DNA of 64,000 bases, taken from JAOUJD01 sp963841815 (lineage in GTDB: Bacteria > Pseudomonadota > Gammaproteobacteria > Burkholderiales > Burkholderiaceae_F). Position 1 is the first letter of the stretch. Each line of letters opens with the position of its first letter. The stretch lies in contig CAWJEE010000013.1 in NCBI GenBank assembly GCA_963841815.1, forward strand, positions 1-64,000, written 5' to 3'. Shown here one piece after another: positions 32,138-41,698 of the stretch. Made by a program: the position numbers and the translations under genes. The notes under the pieces are model-generated. The model saw only the letters and a list, made by a program, of their open reading frames with translations. It did no database searches and had not been told where the DNA came from.

Positions 32138-33500
32138 TCAGCGCTCCGGGCGCACGCGCGCCAGAGCATGTTCGAGCCGGTCGACGGCGATCACTTCGAG
32201 CCCCTCGATCGCGTGCCTGGGCGCGTTCGCCTTGGGGATCAGCGCCATCGAGAAGCCCAGCTTGGCGGCCTCGCGCAACCGCTCCTGGCCGCGCGGCGCC
32301 GGCCTGATTTCGCCGGCCAGTCCGACTTCACCGAACGCGACCAGTCCGCGCGGCAGCGGCTTGTTGCGCATCGAAGAGACGATGGCGAGCAGCACCGCCA
32401 GGTCGGACGCCGGCTCGGCGATGCGGACGCCGCCGACCGCGTTCACGAAGACGTCCTGGTCGAAGGCCGCGATGCCGGCGTGGCGATGCAGGACAGCGAG
32501 CAGCATCGCGAGACGCTGCGGATCGAGCCCGACCGACAGGCGGCGCGGATTCGGCACGTGGGCAATGTCGACCAGCGCCTGCACCTCGACCAGCAGCGGC
32601 CGCGTGCCTTCCTGCGTCACCATGACGCACGACCCCGCGACCTGCGCGTCGTGCTGCGACAGGAACAGCGCCGACGGATTGCTGACGCCCTTCAGGCCGC
32701 GGTCGGTCATCGCGAAGACGCCGAGTTCGTTCACCGCGCCGAAGCGGTTCTTGAACGCCCGGATCAAACGGAACGACGAGTGCGTGTCGCCCTCGAAGTA
32801 CAGGACCGTGTCGACCATGTGCTCGAGCACGCGCGGTCCGGCGAGCGAGCCCTCCTTGGTGACGTGGCCCACCAGGATCAGCGTCAGCCCGGCCTGCTTC
32901 GCCATCCGCGTCAGCTGCGCTGCGCACTCGCGCACCTGCGATACCGACCCGGGGGCCGACTGCAGCTGCTCCGAGTACACGGTCTGGATCGAATCGACCA
33001 CGACGACCGCGGGCTTCTCCTCCAGCACGGTCGCGATGATCCGCTCGAGCGAGATCTCGGCCAGCAACCGCACGCCGCCGGCTTCCAGCCCGAGCCGCCG
33101 CGCGCGCAACGCGATCTGCGGCGCCGATTCCTCGCCGCTGATGTACAGCACCGACGTGGCGGACGACAGCGCGGCGAGCGACTGCAGCAGCAGCGTCGAC
33201 TTGCCGATGCCCGGATCGCCGCCGATCAGGACCACGCCGCCCTCGACCAGGCCGCCGCCGAGCACGCGGTCGAATTCGTCGATGCCCGAGGGCACGCGCG
33301 GCATCTCCTTCGCCTGCACCTGCTTGAGCGACTGCACCGACGCCGTCGGCGCGAGCGGCGCGTACCGATGCTCGACCGTCGCCTCGACGCGCGCTTCGCT
33401 CAAGCGTGTTCCAGGCGTTGCAGTGCGGACACTGCCCCTGCCACTTGGGGCTGGCGCCGCCGCACTCGGCGCACACGTACTGGGTCCTGGCCTTGGCCAT
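32138..33500 (-). CDS. radA: DNA repair protein RadA/Sms (one frame break)
   Basis: Helicase-like RecA paralogue promoting branch migration in recombinational repair. About 454 codons. N-terminal C4 zinc finger 'CAECGGASPKWQGQCPHC', then after a frame change near 33405 the RecA-like core with Walker A 'GGDPGIGKSTLLLQ' and the Sms-specific 'FKNRFGAVNELG', and a C-terminal Lon-like domain ('DQDVFVNAVGGVRIAEPASD'). Length 3n+1. ATG 33500 or the adjacent ATG 33503 overlaps the alr stop, so alr-radA are coupled. Confidence 0.94.
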
Positions 33501-33502
33501 CA

Positions 33503-34629
33503 TCAGGCCTCGACGACCGGCACGCGCGGCGCCAGCGCGCACATCAACTCGTACCCGACGGTGCCGGCGGCATTGGCCACTTCATCGATCGGCAACTGCA
33601 CGCCCCACAACTCGACGGGCGAGCCGACGCCCGCCTCCGGCACGTGGGTCAGGTCGACGGTGATCATGTCCATCGAGACGCGGCCCGCGAGCGGGACGCG
33701 GACGCCCGGCCACGATGACCGGCGTGCCGTCCGGCGCGTGGCGCGGATAGCCGTCGGCGTAGCCGCACGCCACGACGCCGATCCGCGTGCGTCGCGGCGC
33801 GACGAAGCGCGCGCCGTACCCGACCGCCGCGCCCGCCTCGATCGTCTGCACGCCGATGATCCGCGACGTCAGCGCCATCGCCGCGCGCAGTCCCAGCGAA
33901 GCCGCCGGGTGATGCTCGTCGGTGGCGCCGCCGTAGAGCGAGATCCCGGGACGCACCGAGTCGCCGCCGACCTCCGGGTGCAGGAAGAGCGCGGCCGAGT
34001 TCGCGAGGCTGCGCGGCCCCGGCCACTCGGCCGTGACACCCTCGAACTCGTCGAGTTGTTCCGCGACCGGGACCGGCCCCGTCGCGCCGTGCGGGCGGTC
34101 GGCGTTGGCGAAGTGCATCATCAGCGTCAGCTCGCGCACCGAGTGAAGCCCGCGCAGCCGCTCATAGCGCCTGGACCGCGCGCTGCGGCCGGAAGCCGAG
34201 CCGGTTCATGCCGGTGTTGAGCTTCAGGTGGACCGACACCGGGCGCGCCGGACGATGGTGCTCGAGCATCTCGAGTTGCTCGCCGCAGTGAACCACCGTC
34301 GTCAGGTCGTGGTCGGAGCAGGCGGCGAGGTCCGCGGCCTCGAAGCACCCTTCGAGCAGCAGGATGGGCTTGCGCCAGCCCGCCTCGCGCGCGCGCCTGG
34401 CCTCGTCCAGGTCGAGCAACGCGAGTCCGTCCGCTTCCGCGAAGGCGCGCAGCGCGCGCGCGAGACCGTGCCCATAGGCGTTCGCCTTGACCACCGCCCA
34501 CACGAACCGTCCGCGCGCCGCCTCGCGCGCACGGGCGAGGTTGTGGCGCAACGCGCCGAGGTCGATGGTGGCAAGGATGGGACGGGGCACGGTGGGCGAC
34601 GGAGCGCGCGAGGGAAGACGCAGGCGCAT
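33503..34629 (-). CDS. alr: Alanine racemase (two frame breaks)
   Basis: PLP enzyme making D-alanine for peptidoglycan. PLP-binding Lys in 'WAVVKANAYGHGLARAL', catalytic Tyr in 'RIGVVACGYADGYPRHAPDG' region, and 'RPGISLYGGATDEHH'. Breaks near 34160 and 33712; length 3n+2, again two extra bases. The last residues 'APRVPVVEA' precede the TGA at 33505-33503. The start may be ATG 34629 or GTG 34590 (VPRPILATIDLGALRHNL), which better matches the family start; neither has a clear ribosome site. Loss of alr would normally be lethal, another reason to suspect sequence error. Confidence 0.9.
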
Positions 34630-34789
34630 AGCATAGCGATGCCGATGGCGGGTCCGCCGCAGGGGCTACGTGCTATAACGATCCGGCGGTCAACGCGCCA
34701 TCGGTGAAGAGCGCGGACCGCGGTAGCTGCCACTCTGGAGACTCTTCGACTTGCCCGCATCGCGTTCTCGCTGCGGACCCGCCACGCCC

Positions 34790-36110
34790 ATGAACCGCGG
34801 CTTCTACACCATCATGGCCGCGCAGTTCTTCTCGTCGCTGGCCGACAACGCGCTGCTGATTTCCGCGATCGCGCTGCTGCGCGAAATCGACGCCCCGGCG
34901 TGGATGACGCCGATGCTGAAGCTGTTCTTCGTCGTGTCCTACGTCGCCGCTGGCGGCCTTCGTCGGCGCCTTCGCGGACTCGTTCCCCAAGGGCAAGGTC
35001 ATGTTCATCACGAACCTGATCAAGATCGGCGGCTGCCTCCTGATGCTGTTCGGCGCCCACCCGCTGCTCGCCTACGCGGTCGTCGGCTTCGGCGCGGCGG
35101 CCTACTCGCCCGCCAAGTACGGGATCCTGACCGAACTGCTGCCGCCGGAGAAGCTGGTCGTCGCCAACGGCTGGATCGAAGGACTGACGGTGACGTCCAT
35201 CATCGTCGGCTTCCTGCTGGGCGGCATCCTGATCAGCCCGCGCATCGCCGAGTGGCTGCTGGCCTTCGACCTGCCGATGTTCGACACCGGCATCGACCTG
35301 CCGGCCGAATCGGCCATCGCGGTGATCACGAGCGTTTACGTGATCGCCACGCTGTTCAACCTCGGCATTCCGGACACCGGCGCCCGCTACGCGAAGCAGC
35401 ACGTCCATCCGTGGAAGCTGCTGGTCGGTTTCGCCCACTGCTGCAGCGTGCTGTGGCGCGACAAGCTCGGCCAGATCTCGCTCTCCGTCACCACGCTGTT
35501 CTGGGGCGCAGGCGCCACGCTGCAGTTCATCGTGCTGAAGTGGGCCGAGCAGGTGCTCGGACTCGACCTGTCGCGCGCGGCGATCCTGCAGGCCGTGGTC
35601 GCGGTCGGCATCGCCATCGGGGCCGTCTACGCCGCCTCCACCGTCGCGCTGAAGCAGTCGATGCGCGTGCTGCCGGTCGGCGTGGCGATGGGACTCATCG
35701 TCGCGCTGGCCGCCTTCTACACGCCGGCGCTCGCGCCGGCCGGCGACGTCCACTTCGGCATTCGCGTCGATGAGCTGGTTCCTGCTGATCGCGTGCGTCA
35801 TCCTCGTGCGTGATCGGCGGCCTGGCGGGCTACTTCGTCGTGCCGATGAACGCGCTGCTGCAGCATCGCGGCCACGTGCTGCTGTCGGCCGGGCCACTCG
35901 ATCGCGGTGCAGAACTTCAACGAGAACCTGAGCATCCTCGTGATGCTGGGCCTCTACGCGCTGCTCGTGTGGTTCGACCTGTCGATCCGATCGGTGATGC
36001 TGCTGTTCGGCGTGTTCGTGGCGGTGTCGATGGTGCTGGTCATCGTCCGACACCGTTACAACCAGCGGCAGTTCGACTCGATCGCGCTGATCGGCCAGCT
36101 GAAGCACTGA
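34790..36110 (+). CDS. lplT: Lysophospholipid transporter LplT (four frame breaks)
   Basis: Inner-membrane MFS transporter flipping lysophospholipids into the cytosol for re-acylation. About 440 codons with some 12 hydrophobic segments. N-terminus 'MNRGFYTIMAAQFFSSLADN' is diagnostic for LplT; 'AAYSPAKYGILTELLPPEKL' and 'NGWIEGLTVTSIIVG' follow. Frame changes near 34960, 35768, 35812 and 35898. No aas acyltransferase gene is adjacent. A TATAAC at 34674-34679 may be the -10. Divergent from alr-radA. Confidence 0.91.
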
Positions 36111-36119
36111 CGCTCGCGG

Positions 36120-36836
36120 TCAGCCCGAGGCTGCGCGCGCGTGCACGTCGCGCGCGAAGCAGAGGTCGGCCCACGACTTGGCCTTGTCCCCGAGGTTGCG
36201 CAGCAGGTAGGCCGGGTGGTACGTCACCACCACCGGGACGCGCCGGCCGGCGACATCGATGTGATGCACCTGCCCGCGCAGGCTGGCGATGCTGGCGTCG
36301 GTGCCGAGCAGCGCCTGCGCCGCGAAGCGGCCCATGACCACGACCAGCTTCGGATCGACGAGTTCGACCTGGCGGCGCAGGAAACGGCTGGCACTGCGCC
36401 ACCTCCGCCGGCTCCGGGTTCCGGTTGCTCGGCGGGCGGCACTTCAGCACGTTGGCGATGAACACCGACTGCGGCGTCTCGCCTTCGCGCGTCAGCCCGA
36501 TCGACGCCAGCATGTTGTCGAGCAGCTTGCCGGCCTGACCGACGAAGGGCTCCCCGCGCGCGTCCTCCTCCGCGCCCGGCGCCTCGCCGACCAGCATCCA
36601 TTCCGCGCGCCGGTAGCCGACGCCGAACACGGCCTGCCTGCGCATCTCGCCGAGCGGACAGGCACGGCACTGCGCGGTCTCGGCCACCAGTTCGTCCCAC
36701 TCGAGACGCGCGATGCGGGCAGCGCGCGGGTCGACCGTCCCGCTGTCCGAGCTGCCGCCGACGGATTTCGCTGCTGGCACACGGGGCCGAGGCCCATCGC
36801 ATGCCACAGCCGGTGCCGGCGGGCGTCGAGCGTCAC
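36120..36836 (-). CDS. Family 4 uracil-DNA glycosylase (two frame breaks)
   Basis: Removes uracil from DNA. The iron-sulfur type is shown by Cys residues in 'ETAQCRACPLGEMRRQAV' and 'LKCRPPSNRNPEPAE', with active-site motif 'MLVGEAPGAEEDARGEPFVG' and the C-terminal 'VTYHPAYLLRNLGDK'. Start GTG 36836 overlaps the rimI stop; residues 1-20 (TLDARRHRLWHAMGLGP) match related proteins, then the frame changes near 36775 and again near 36392. The Pro/Ala/Ser-rich stretch at residues 22-45 is a linker typical of this group. Confidence 0.9.
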
Positions 36837-37258
36837 AGCGCAATCCTCATGACGATCGCATCCTCGCGTCCGCCGTGCGCCGGGTAGTAGCCGCGCCGCA
36901 CGCCGATCCGCTCGAACCCATAGCGCTGGTACAGGCGCAGCGCCGCGTCGTTGGTCGGCCGAACCTCGAGCAGCATCGTGCGGCCGCCATGGCCGCGGGC
37001 GACGTCCGCCATCCAGTCCAGCGTCTGCCAGCCCAGGCCAGTGCGCTGGGCATGGCGCGCGACGCTGAGGTTCAGCAGGTGGGCCTCGTCGAGCGCCATC
37101 ATCATCACGCTGTAGGCCGCCACCTGGCGCGTGGCGTCGCGCAGGACCCACGCGCTGTAACCGGCATGCAGCGCGTCGTGGAAGTTGCCGCGCGTCCACG
37201 GAAACGGATAGATCTCCTTCTCCGCGGCGGCGACCTCGTCGAGGTCCGCCTCCGTCAT
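36833..37258 (-). CDS. rimI: Ribosomal protein S18-alanine N-acetyltransferase RimI
   Basis: GNAT enzyme acetylating the N-terminal Ala of ribosomal protein S18. 141 aa, intact. 'EIYPFPWTRGNFHDALHAGY' is the family's substrate loop, 'LLNLSVARHAQRTGLGWQTL' the acetyl-CoA pyrophosphate loop (here H-x-x-R-x-G), and 'RLYQRYGFERIGVRRGYYP' the C-terminal motif. It overlaps tsaB by 4 bases and the glycosylase by 4, so tsaB-rimI-udg are coupled. Confidence 0.95.
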   Translation of the reverse strand: MTEADLDEVAAAEKEIYPFPWTRGNFHDALHAGYSAWVLRDATRQVAAYSVMMMALDEAHLLNLSVARHAQRTGLGWQTLDWMADVARGHGGRTMLLEVRPTNDAALRLYQRYGFERIGVRRGYYPAHGGREDAIVMRIAL

Positions 37259-38065
37259 GGGGACGTAGCGATCCCGTCCGGCCGGGCAGTGCGCTCATTT
37301 GCCCCCTCGGCGCCCGAGCGCCGTCCCCCCAGGGGCGAGCGCGCTCGGAGCGGCCGGGCGCGCTCATTGACCGCCTTCTGCCGTCGCTCGTCGATGGTCA
37401 GAGCCACGCGGTCACGGACGTAGAGCGGAATCGCCTCGGCGGCCGCCACGGCGCGGCCGCGCCCGAAGTCGATGCGGGCGAGCCGCGCGATGTCGCCAGC
37501 GCCGCCGCGAAGCTCCGGCAGCCGGTCAGCCGCCAGCGTGCCCCAGGCCTCGCGGAAGACGCTGAGCGCGTCGCCGGCCACGAGGTCGGCGCCGGCTTCG
37601 CGGCGAATCGAATCGAGCGACCGCGGGCGACTCGAGCGCGGGCGCACGGAGCTCCGACACGACGTCGTCGTTGCGATACACGCCGCAGTACGCCTCGTGC
37701 ATCCGTGCATCGATCGCGACCAGGGCGACGGCGGCACGCGGATGCCGGGCGAACGCCGCGGCCGCGAGCGCGCGCAGGTTGCCGACGCCGATCACCGGCC
37801 GCTTGCACGCGTACGCCAGGCCCTGCACGACTCCGCAGGCGATCCGCAGTCCGGTGAACGAGCCGGGGCCTGCGCCGAAGGCAAAGGCGTCGACGTCGCG
37901 CAGCTGCACGCCGCCCTCGCGCAGCACGGCGTCGATCAGCGGCAACACGCGGTCCGAGTGCTTCTGTCCGACCGCCTCGCTGCGCTCCACGAGCTCCGTG
38001 CGCAGCAGAGCCACCGAACACAGCTCGGTCGCGGTATCGATCGCGAGGATGACGGGAGCGGTCAT
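37255..38065 (-). CDS. tsaB: tRNA threonylcarbamoyladenosine synthase subunit TsaB (one frame break)
   Basis: Partner of TsaD/TsaE in making the t6A modification next to the anticodon of ANN-reading tRNAs; normally essential. ASKHA fold: 'VILAIDTATELCSVALL' at residues 4-20, 'AFGAGPGSFTGLRIACGVVQ' at about 66-85. Start ATG 38065. The frame changes near 37625, after which 'ADLVAGDALSVFREAWG' and 'AEAIPLYVRDRVALTIDERR' complete the protein. Length 3n+1. Confidence 0.92.
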
Positions 38066-38171
38066 GCGGAGGCCGCCGGAGCCAGTCCGGCGGACAGGAA
38101 GAAGTCGGGCGATTCTAGCGAACGGCCGCGCGGCAAACGCGGTCAGCCGCGCCTGCAATCGCTCGTCACGT

Positions 38172-38706
38172 TCATCGCCTGCCGTCCTTGCCCTTTCCCC
38201 GGTAGACGTCGCGCTGCGCTTCGCGGATCTGCTCGCGCAGCCGTTGCCGCTCCTCGGGCGACATCTGGTGCATCGGACGCGGCGGCGGACCGGCGCCCGG
38301 CTCCGGCGGGCGCTGTTCGGTGAAGCGATGGCGCATCGCCTGGCGCTCGTCGGGCGACATGTTCCGCCACATGTCGCGCCGCTGCTCCGGCGGCAGCCGG
38401 CGCAGCATCAGTTCGCGCTGCTCGGGCGACAGCCGCTCCCACATGCCGCGCCGCTGGTCCGGGGAGAGTCCCTCCCAGGCGCGCTGGCGCTCGTCCTGCG
38501 AGCGCGCGCCGCGCCAGGCCTCGCGCTGTTCGGGCGACATGCGCTCCCACATCTCGCGCCGCTGCTCCGGGGTCAGGCGCAGCCGCTGGGCCAGGATCGA
38601 CACCGGACGGCCGCGAGCGCCGGCCCGGCGAGCGCGACCATGAGCGCGCACGCGAGGACGCGCGTCAGTGCGGGGAGACGGACCGACGAAGGTACGGCGA
38701 AGGCAT
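38172..38706 (-). CDS. Secreted DUF3106 repeat protein (frame breaks in signal-peptide region)
   Basis: Function unknown. The mature part is built of imperfect 11-13-residue units such as 'LTPEQRREMWERMSPEQREA', 'LSPDQRRGMWERL', 'LPPEQRRDMWRNMSPDERQA', then a Pro-rich linker and a last unit before 'DVYRGKGKDGRR'. This is the DUF3106 pattern. A signal peptide 'LTRVLACALMVALAGPALAA' is encoded in another frame immediately before 'SILAQRLRLTPEQ'; joining ATG 38706 to it needs breaks near 38665 and 38610. So a periplasmic or surface protein is likely. The repeats recall LTxxQ-type periplasmic stress proteins (loose analogy). It is divergent from ompR. Confidence 0.75.
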
Positions 38707-38859
38707 GGACGGAATGCTAGTGGGCTGGCTCGACGACGGTGAAGAATTGTCCGCGCAACGGATGCGAGCGCCACGTAAATTCTGTAACACTTTGTGTGGG
38801 GCGCGCGCCTGCGGCGTCCCTGCCCCTAGCATCACGGCATTCGATCACGCCCGGACACC

Positions 38860-39586
38860 ATGACGCGCAACGGTCCACCGAAGATCCTCGTCGTCGACGA
38901 CGACCCGCGCCTGCGGGACCTGCTGCGCCGCTACCTGGGCGACAACGGCTTCGCCGTCGTCACCGCCGACGGCGGGCCGTCGATGAACCGGCTGTGGATG
39001 CGCGAGCGCTTCGACCTGCTGATCCTCGACCTGATGATGCCGGGCGAGGACGGGCTCGTCGATCATGCGCCGGCTGCGCGGCGCCAGCGACAACACCCCG
39101 ATCGTGATGCTCACGGCCAAGGGCGAGGACGTCGACCGCATCGTCGGCCTCGAGCTGGGGGCCGACGACTATCTCCCGAAGCCGTTCAACCCGCGCGAAC
39201 TGCTCGCCCGCATCAACGCGGTGCTGAGGCGCCGCGCGCCGGACGACGCGCCGGGCGCGCCGTCCGCGGACACCGAGCCTGTGCAGTTCGGCGAGTTCGT
39301 GCTCGACCTCGCGACCCGTTCCCTGACGAGGAACGGCGAGGACGTCCCGCTGACCACCGGCGAGTTCGCGGTGCTGAAGGCCTTCGCGCGCCACCCGCGC
39401 GTGCCGCTGTCGCGCGAGAAGCTGATGGAAATGGCGCGCGGCCGCGAGTACGAGGCGTTCGACCGCAGCCTCGACGTGCAGATCTCGCGACTGCGCAAGC
39501 TCGTCGAGACGGATCCGTCGAAGCCGCGCTACATCCAGACCGTCTGGGGGCTCGGGTACGTGTTCATTCCCGACGACCAGGGCTAG
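38860..39586 (+). CDS. ompR: Two-component response regulator OmpR (one frame break)
   Basis: DNA-binding regulator of osmotic/outer-membrane genes. Receiver domain at residues 8-122: acidic pocket 'ILVVDDDPRL', phosphorylated Asp in 'LLILDLMMPGEDGL', Thr in 'IVMLTAKGED', Lys in 'YLPKPFNP'. Winged-helix effector at 140-240 ('LDVQISRLRKLVETDPSKPR', 'TVWGLGYVFIP'). Near 39055 the sequence reads GGGCTCGTCGATCATG where GGGCTGTCGATCATG would keep the frame, so one base seems extra. Followed 5 bases later by envZ. Confidence 0.94.
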
Positions 39587-39591
39587 CGCCC

Positions 39592-40928
39592 ATGCCAGGC
39601 CGATCCCTGCGTTCGCCCTCGCTGTTCTGGCGAACGCTGCTCCTCGTGCTGCTGCTGATCGTGGCCAGCCTCGGCGGCGTGGATCCAGAGCTTCCGCGTG
39701 TTCGAGCGCGCGCCGCGCGCGCAGAACATCGCGCAGCAGGTCGTATCCGTCGTCAACGTCACGCGCGCCGCGCTGCTCTACTCGGATCCCTTCGTCCGGC
39801 GCGACCTGCTCGCCGAACTGGCCGCCAACGAGGGCATCCGCATCTACCCGCTCGAGCCGACCGACACCGTCGCGCCGGTGACCGAGGCGCCGCTGATCCG
39901 CATGGCGGCGAAGCGGCATCGTCGACCGGCTCGGTCCCGACACGCAGGTCGCCTCCGCAGTGAACGGCATCCGCGGGCTGTGGGTGAGCCTGGCGCTCGA
40001 CGACGACCGCTACTGGGTGTTCATCGACCGCGATCCGGCGGCGCGCACGTACGGCACGCAGTGGATCGGCTGGGCCGCGGTGGCGCTGCTGCTGTCGCTG
40101 ATCGGCGCCGTCCTCATCACCCGGCTGATCAACCGGCCGCTGGCGCAGCTTTCGCGCGCGGCGGCCGACTTGGCAGCGGCCGCCAGCCGCGCGCCGCTGC
40201 CGGAAACCGGACCCGTCGAGATCCGCACGGTCAACGAGAACTTCAACCGCATGGTCGCCGACCTCGGCAAGCTCGAAGCCGACCGCGCGGTGCTGCTGGC
40301 GGGGATCTCGCACGACCTGCGCACGCCGCTGACCCGACTGCGCCTGGAAGTCGAGCTGGCCAGCGTGCCGCAGGAGGCGCGCGACGCGATGGCCGGCGAC
40401 ATCGAACAGATCGACAACATCGTGCATCAGTTCCTCGACTACGCGCGCAAGGAGCCGCAGGCGCCGGCCGAGGACATCGAACTCGGGCCACTGCTCGAGG
40501 CGGCCGTGCGGCGCGCGCGCATCGACGTGCAGCCGCTGTCGCGCGTCGACCTGCGCCTGGCGCCGGCGTGAAGGTGCGCGGGTACCGCACCGAACTGGAT
40601 CGCGCCGTCGACAACCTGCTGACGAATGCGGTGCGCTACGGGCGGGATCCGAAGTCGGGCGCAGCTGAACGTCACCGTCAGCCTGGTGCGCAGCGACGAC
40701 ATGGCGATCGTCGGCGTCGCCGACAACGGACCAGGCGTGCCCACGGACCAGATCGAGCGGCTGATGCGGCCGTTCGAGCGCGGAGAGGCGGCGCGTTCGG
40801 GCAGCGGCGGAGCGGGACTCGGCCTGCCGATCGTGCAGCGCATCGCGCGCATGCACGGCGGCGACCTGCGCCTGCTCGCCAACGCGCCGCACGGGCTGCG
40901 CGCCGAACTGGCGCTGCCCGCGCTCTAG
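39592..40928 (+). CDS. envZ: Osmosensor histidine kinase EnvZ (four frame breaks)
   Basis: Inner-membrane sensor kinase phosphorylating OmpR. About 445 codons. First membrane helix 'LFWRTLLLVLLLIVASLGG' (residues 11-29), periplasmic segment, second helix 'WAAVALLLSLIGAVLITRLI', HAMP, then the H-box 'LAGISHDLRTPLTRLRLEVE', N-box 'AVDNLLTNAVRYG', and G-boxes 'GVADNGPGVP', 'GSGGAGLGLPIVQRIARMHG'. Breaks near 39688, 39913, 40567 (this one fits a lost G) and 40660. The stop TAG (40926-40928) lies inside the left arm of the inverted-repeat element. Confidence 0.92.
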
Positions 40929-41194
40929 GGCCTGTTAACGCTTGGCTCGCGCATGCGCCGGGCCTTGGCGGGCCGCGCAGCTAGGCGCGGCGACGAGACC
41001 ATTGCTGATGCAAGGCGAGGAGCCGCAACAACGCGGCGCGGTCCGCCAAGGCCCGGCCCGCAGGGTGATCCTCCAGAACGCCCGCACTCGTCGTTGCGCT
41101 GCCTTGACAGGGAGCCGCCCTGCCGGCGGCAGCGCGCCTAGATTGCGATCGTTCTGGAGGTCACGCATGTGCGATCCAAGCGTTAACAGGCCCT
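40927..41194. repeat. 268-bp element with nested inverted repeats between envZ and ispF
   Basis: The outer 31-bp arms (40927-40957 and 41164-41194) match at 29 of 31 positions, the outermost 19 perfectly (AGGGCCTGTTAACGCTTGG and its complement). Inside are a 21-bp arm pair at 40957-40977/41037-41057 (one mismatch), an 11-bp perfect pair at 41070-41080/41150-41160, and an 8-bp pair at 41096-41103/41128-41135. No open frame of note. It fills the gap between the convergent envZ and ispF and reaches the envZ stop codon. It could be a small non-autonomous (MITE-like) element, a bidirectional terminator, or a structured RNA. I recognise no known family. Confidence 0.85.
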
Positions 41195-41203
41195 CGATCC
41201 GCC

Positions 41204-41683
41204 TCAGTCGGCGAACAGCAGCACGACGGCCTGCGCGGCGATGCCTTCGCCGCGCCCCGCATAGCCGAGCTTCTCGCTGGTCTTGCCCTTGACGTTGACG
41301 GCCCCGGCGTCGATGCCGCATTCGGCCGCGACCGCCGCGCACATGGCCGCCACGTGCGGGCCGATCCTCGGCCGCTCCGCGATCACCGTCGCGTCGACGT
41401 TGCCGACGCGCCAGCCGGCCGCGGCGGCGCGCGCCACGGCGGTCCGCAGCAGCACCCGGCTGTCCGCGTCCCGGAAAGCCGGGTCATGGTCGGGAAACAG
41501 CCGCCCGATGTCACCGAGCGCGGCCGCGCCGAGAATGGCGTCGGCGATCGCGTGCAGCAGCACGTCGGCGTCGGAGTGACCGAGCAGTCCGCGCTCGTGC
41601 GGAATCTCCACGCCGCCGATCACGAGCCGTCGGCCCGGAACCAGCGCGTGCACGTCGAAGCCCTGCCCCACCCGGATCTTCAT
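41204..41683 (-). CDS. ispF: 2-C-methyl-D-erythritol 2,4-cyclodiphosphate synthase
   Basis: Fifth step of the MEP isoprenoid pathway, producing the cyclic diphosphate. 159 aa, intact. Metal-binding Asp/His in 'GQGFDVHALVPGRRL' and 'LLGHSDADVLLHAIADAILG'; 'ALGDIGRLFPDHDPAFRDAD' is the ligand loop; 'AVNVKGKTSEKLGYAGRGEG' the C-terminal signature. 15 bases downstream of ispD on the same strand. Its products eventually supply the farnesyl diphosphate used by hpnCDE. Confidence 0.97.
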   Translation of the reverse strand: MKIRVGQGFDVHALVPGRRLVIGGVEIPHERGLLGHSDADVLLHAIADAILGAAALGDIGRLFPDHDPAFRDADSRVLLRTAVARAAAAGWRVGNVDATVIAERPRIGPHVAAMCAAVAAECGIDAGAVNVKGKTSEKLGYAGRGEGIAAQAVVLLFAD

Positions 41684-41698
41684 GCCGTCCTTCCCGAT

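Noticed and set aside
38860..39963. A single open frame joining ompR to the first part of envZ
   Set aside because: The break near 39055 places the ompR start in the envZ frame. The OmpR C-domain and its stop at 39586 are clear in the other frame, 5 bases before the envZ ATG.
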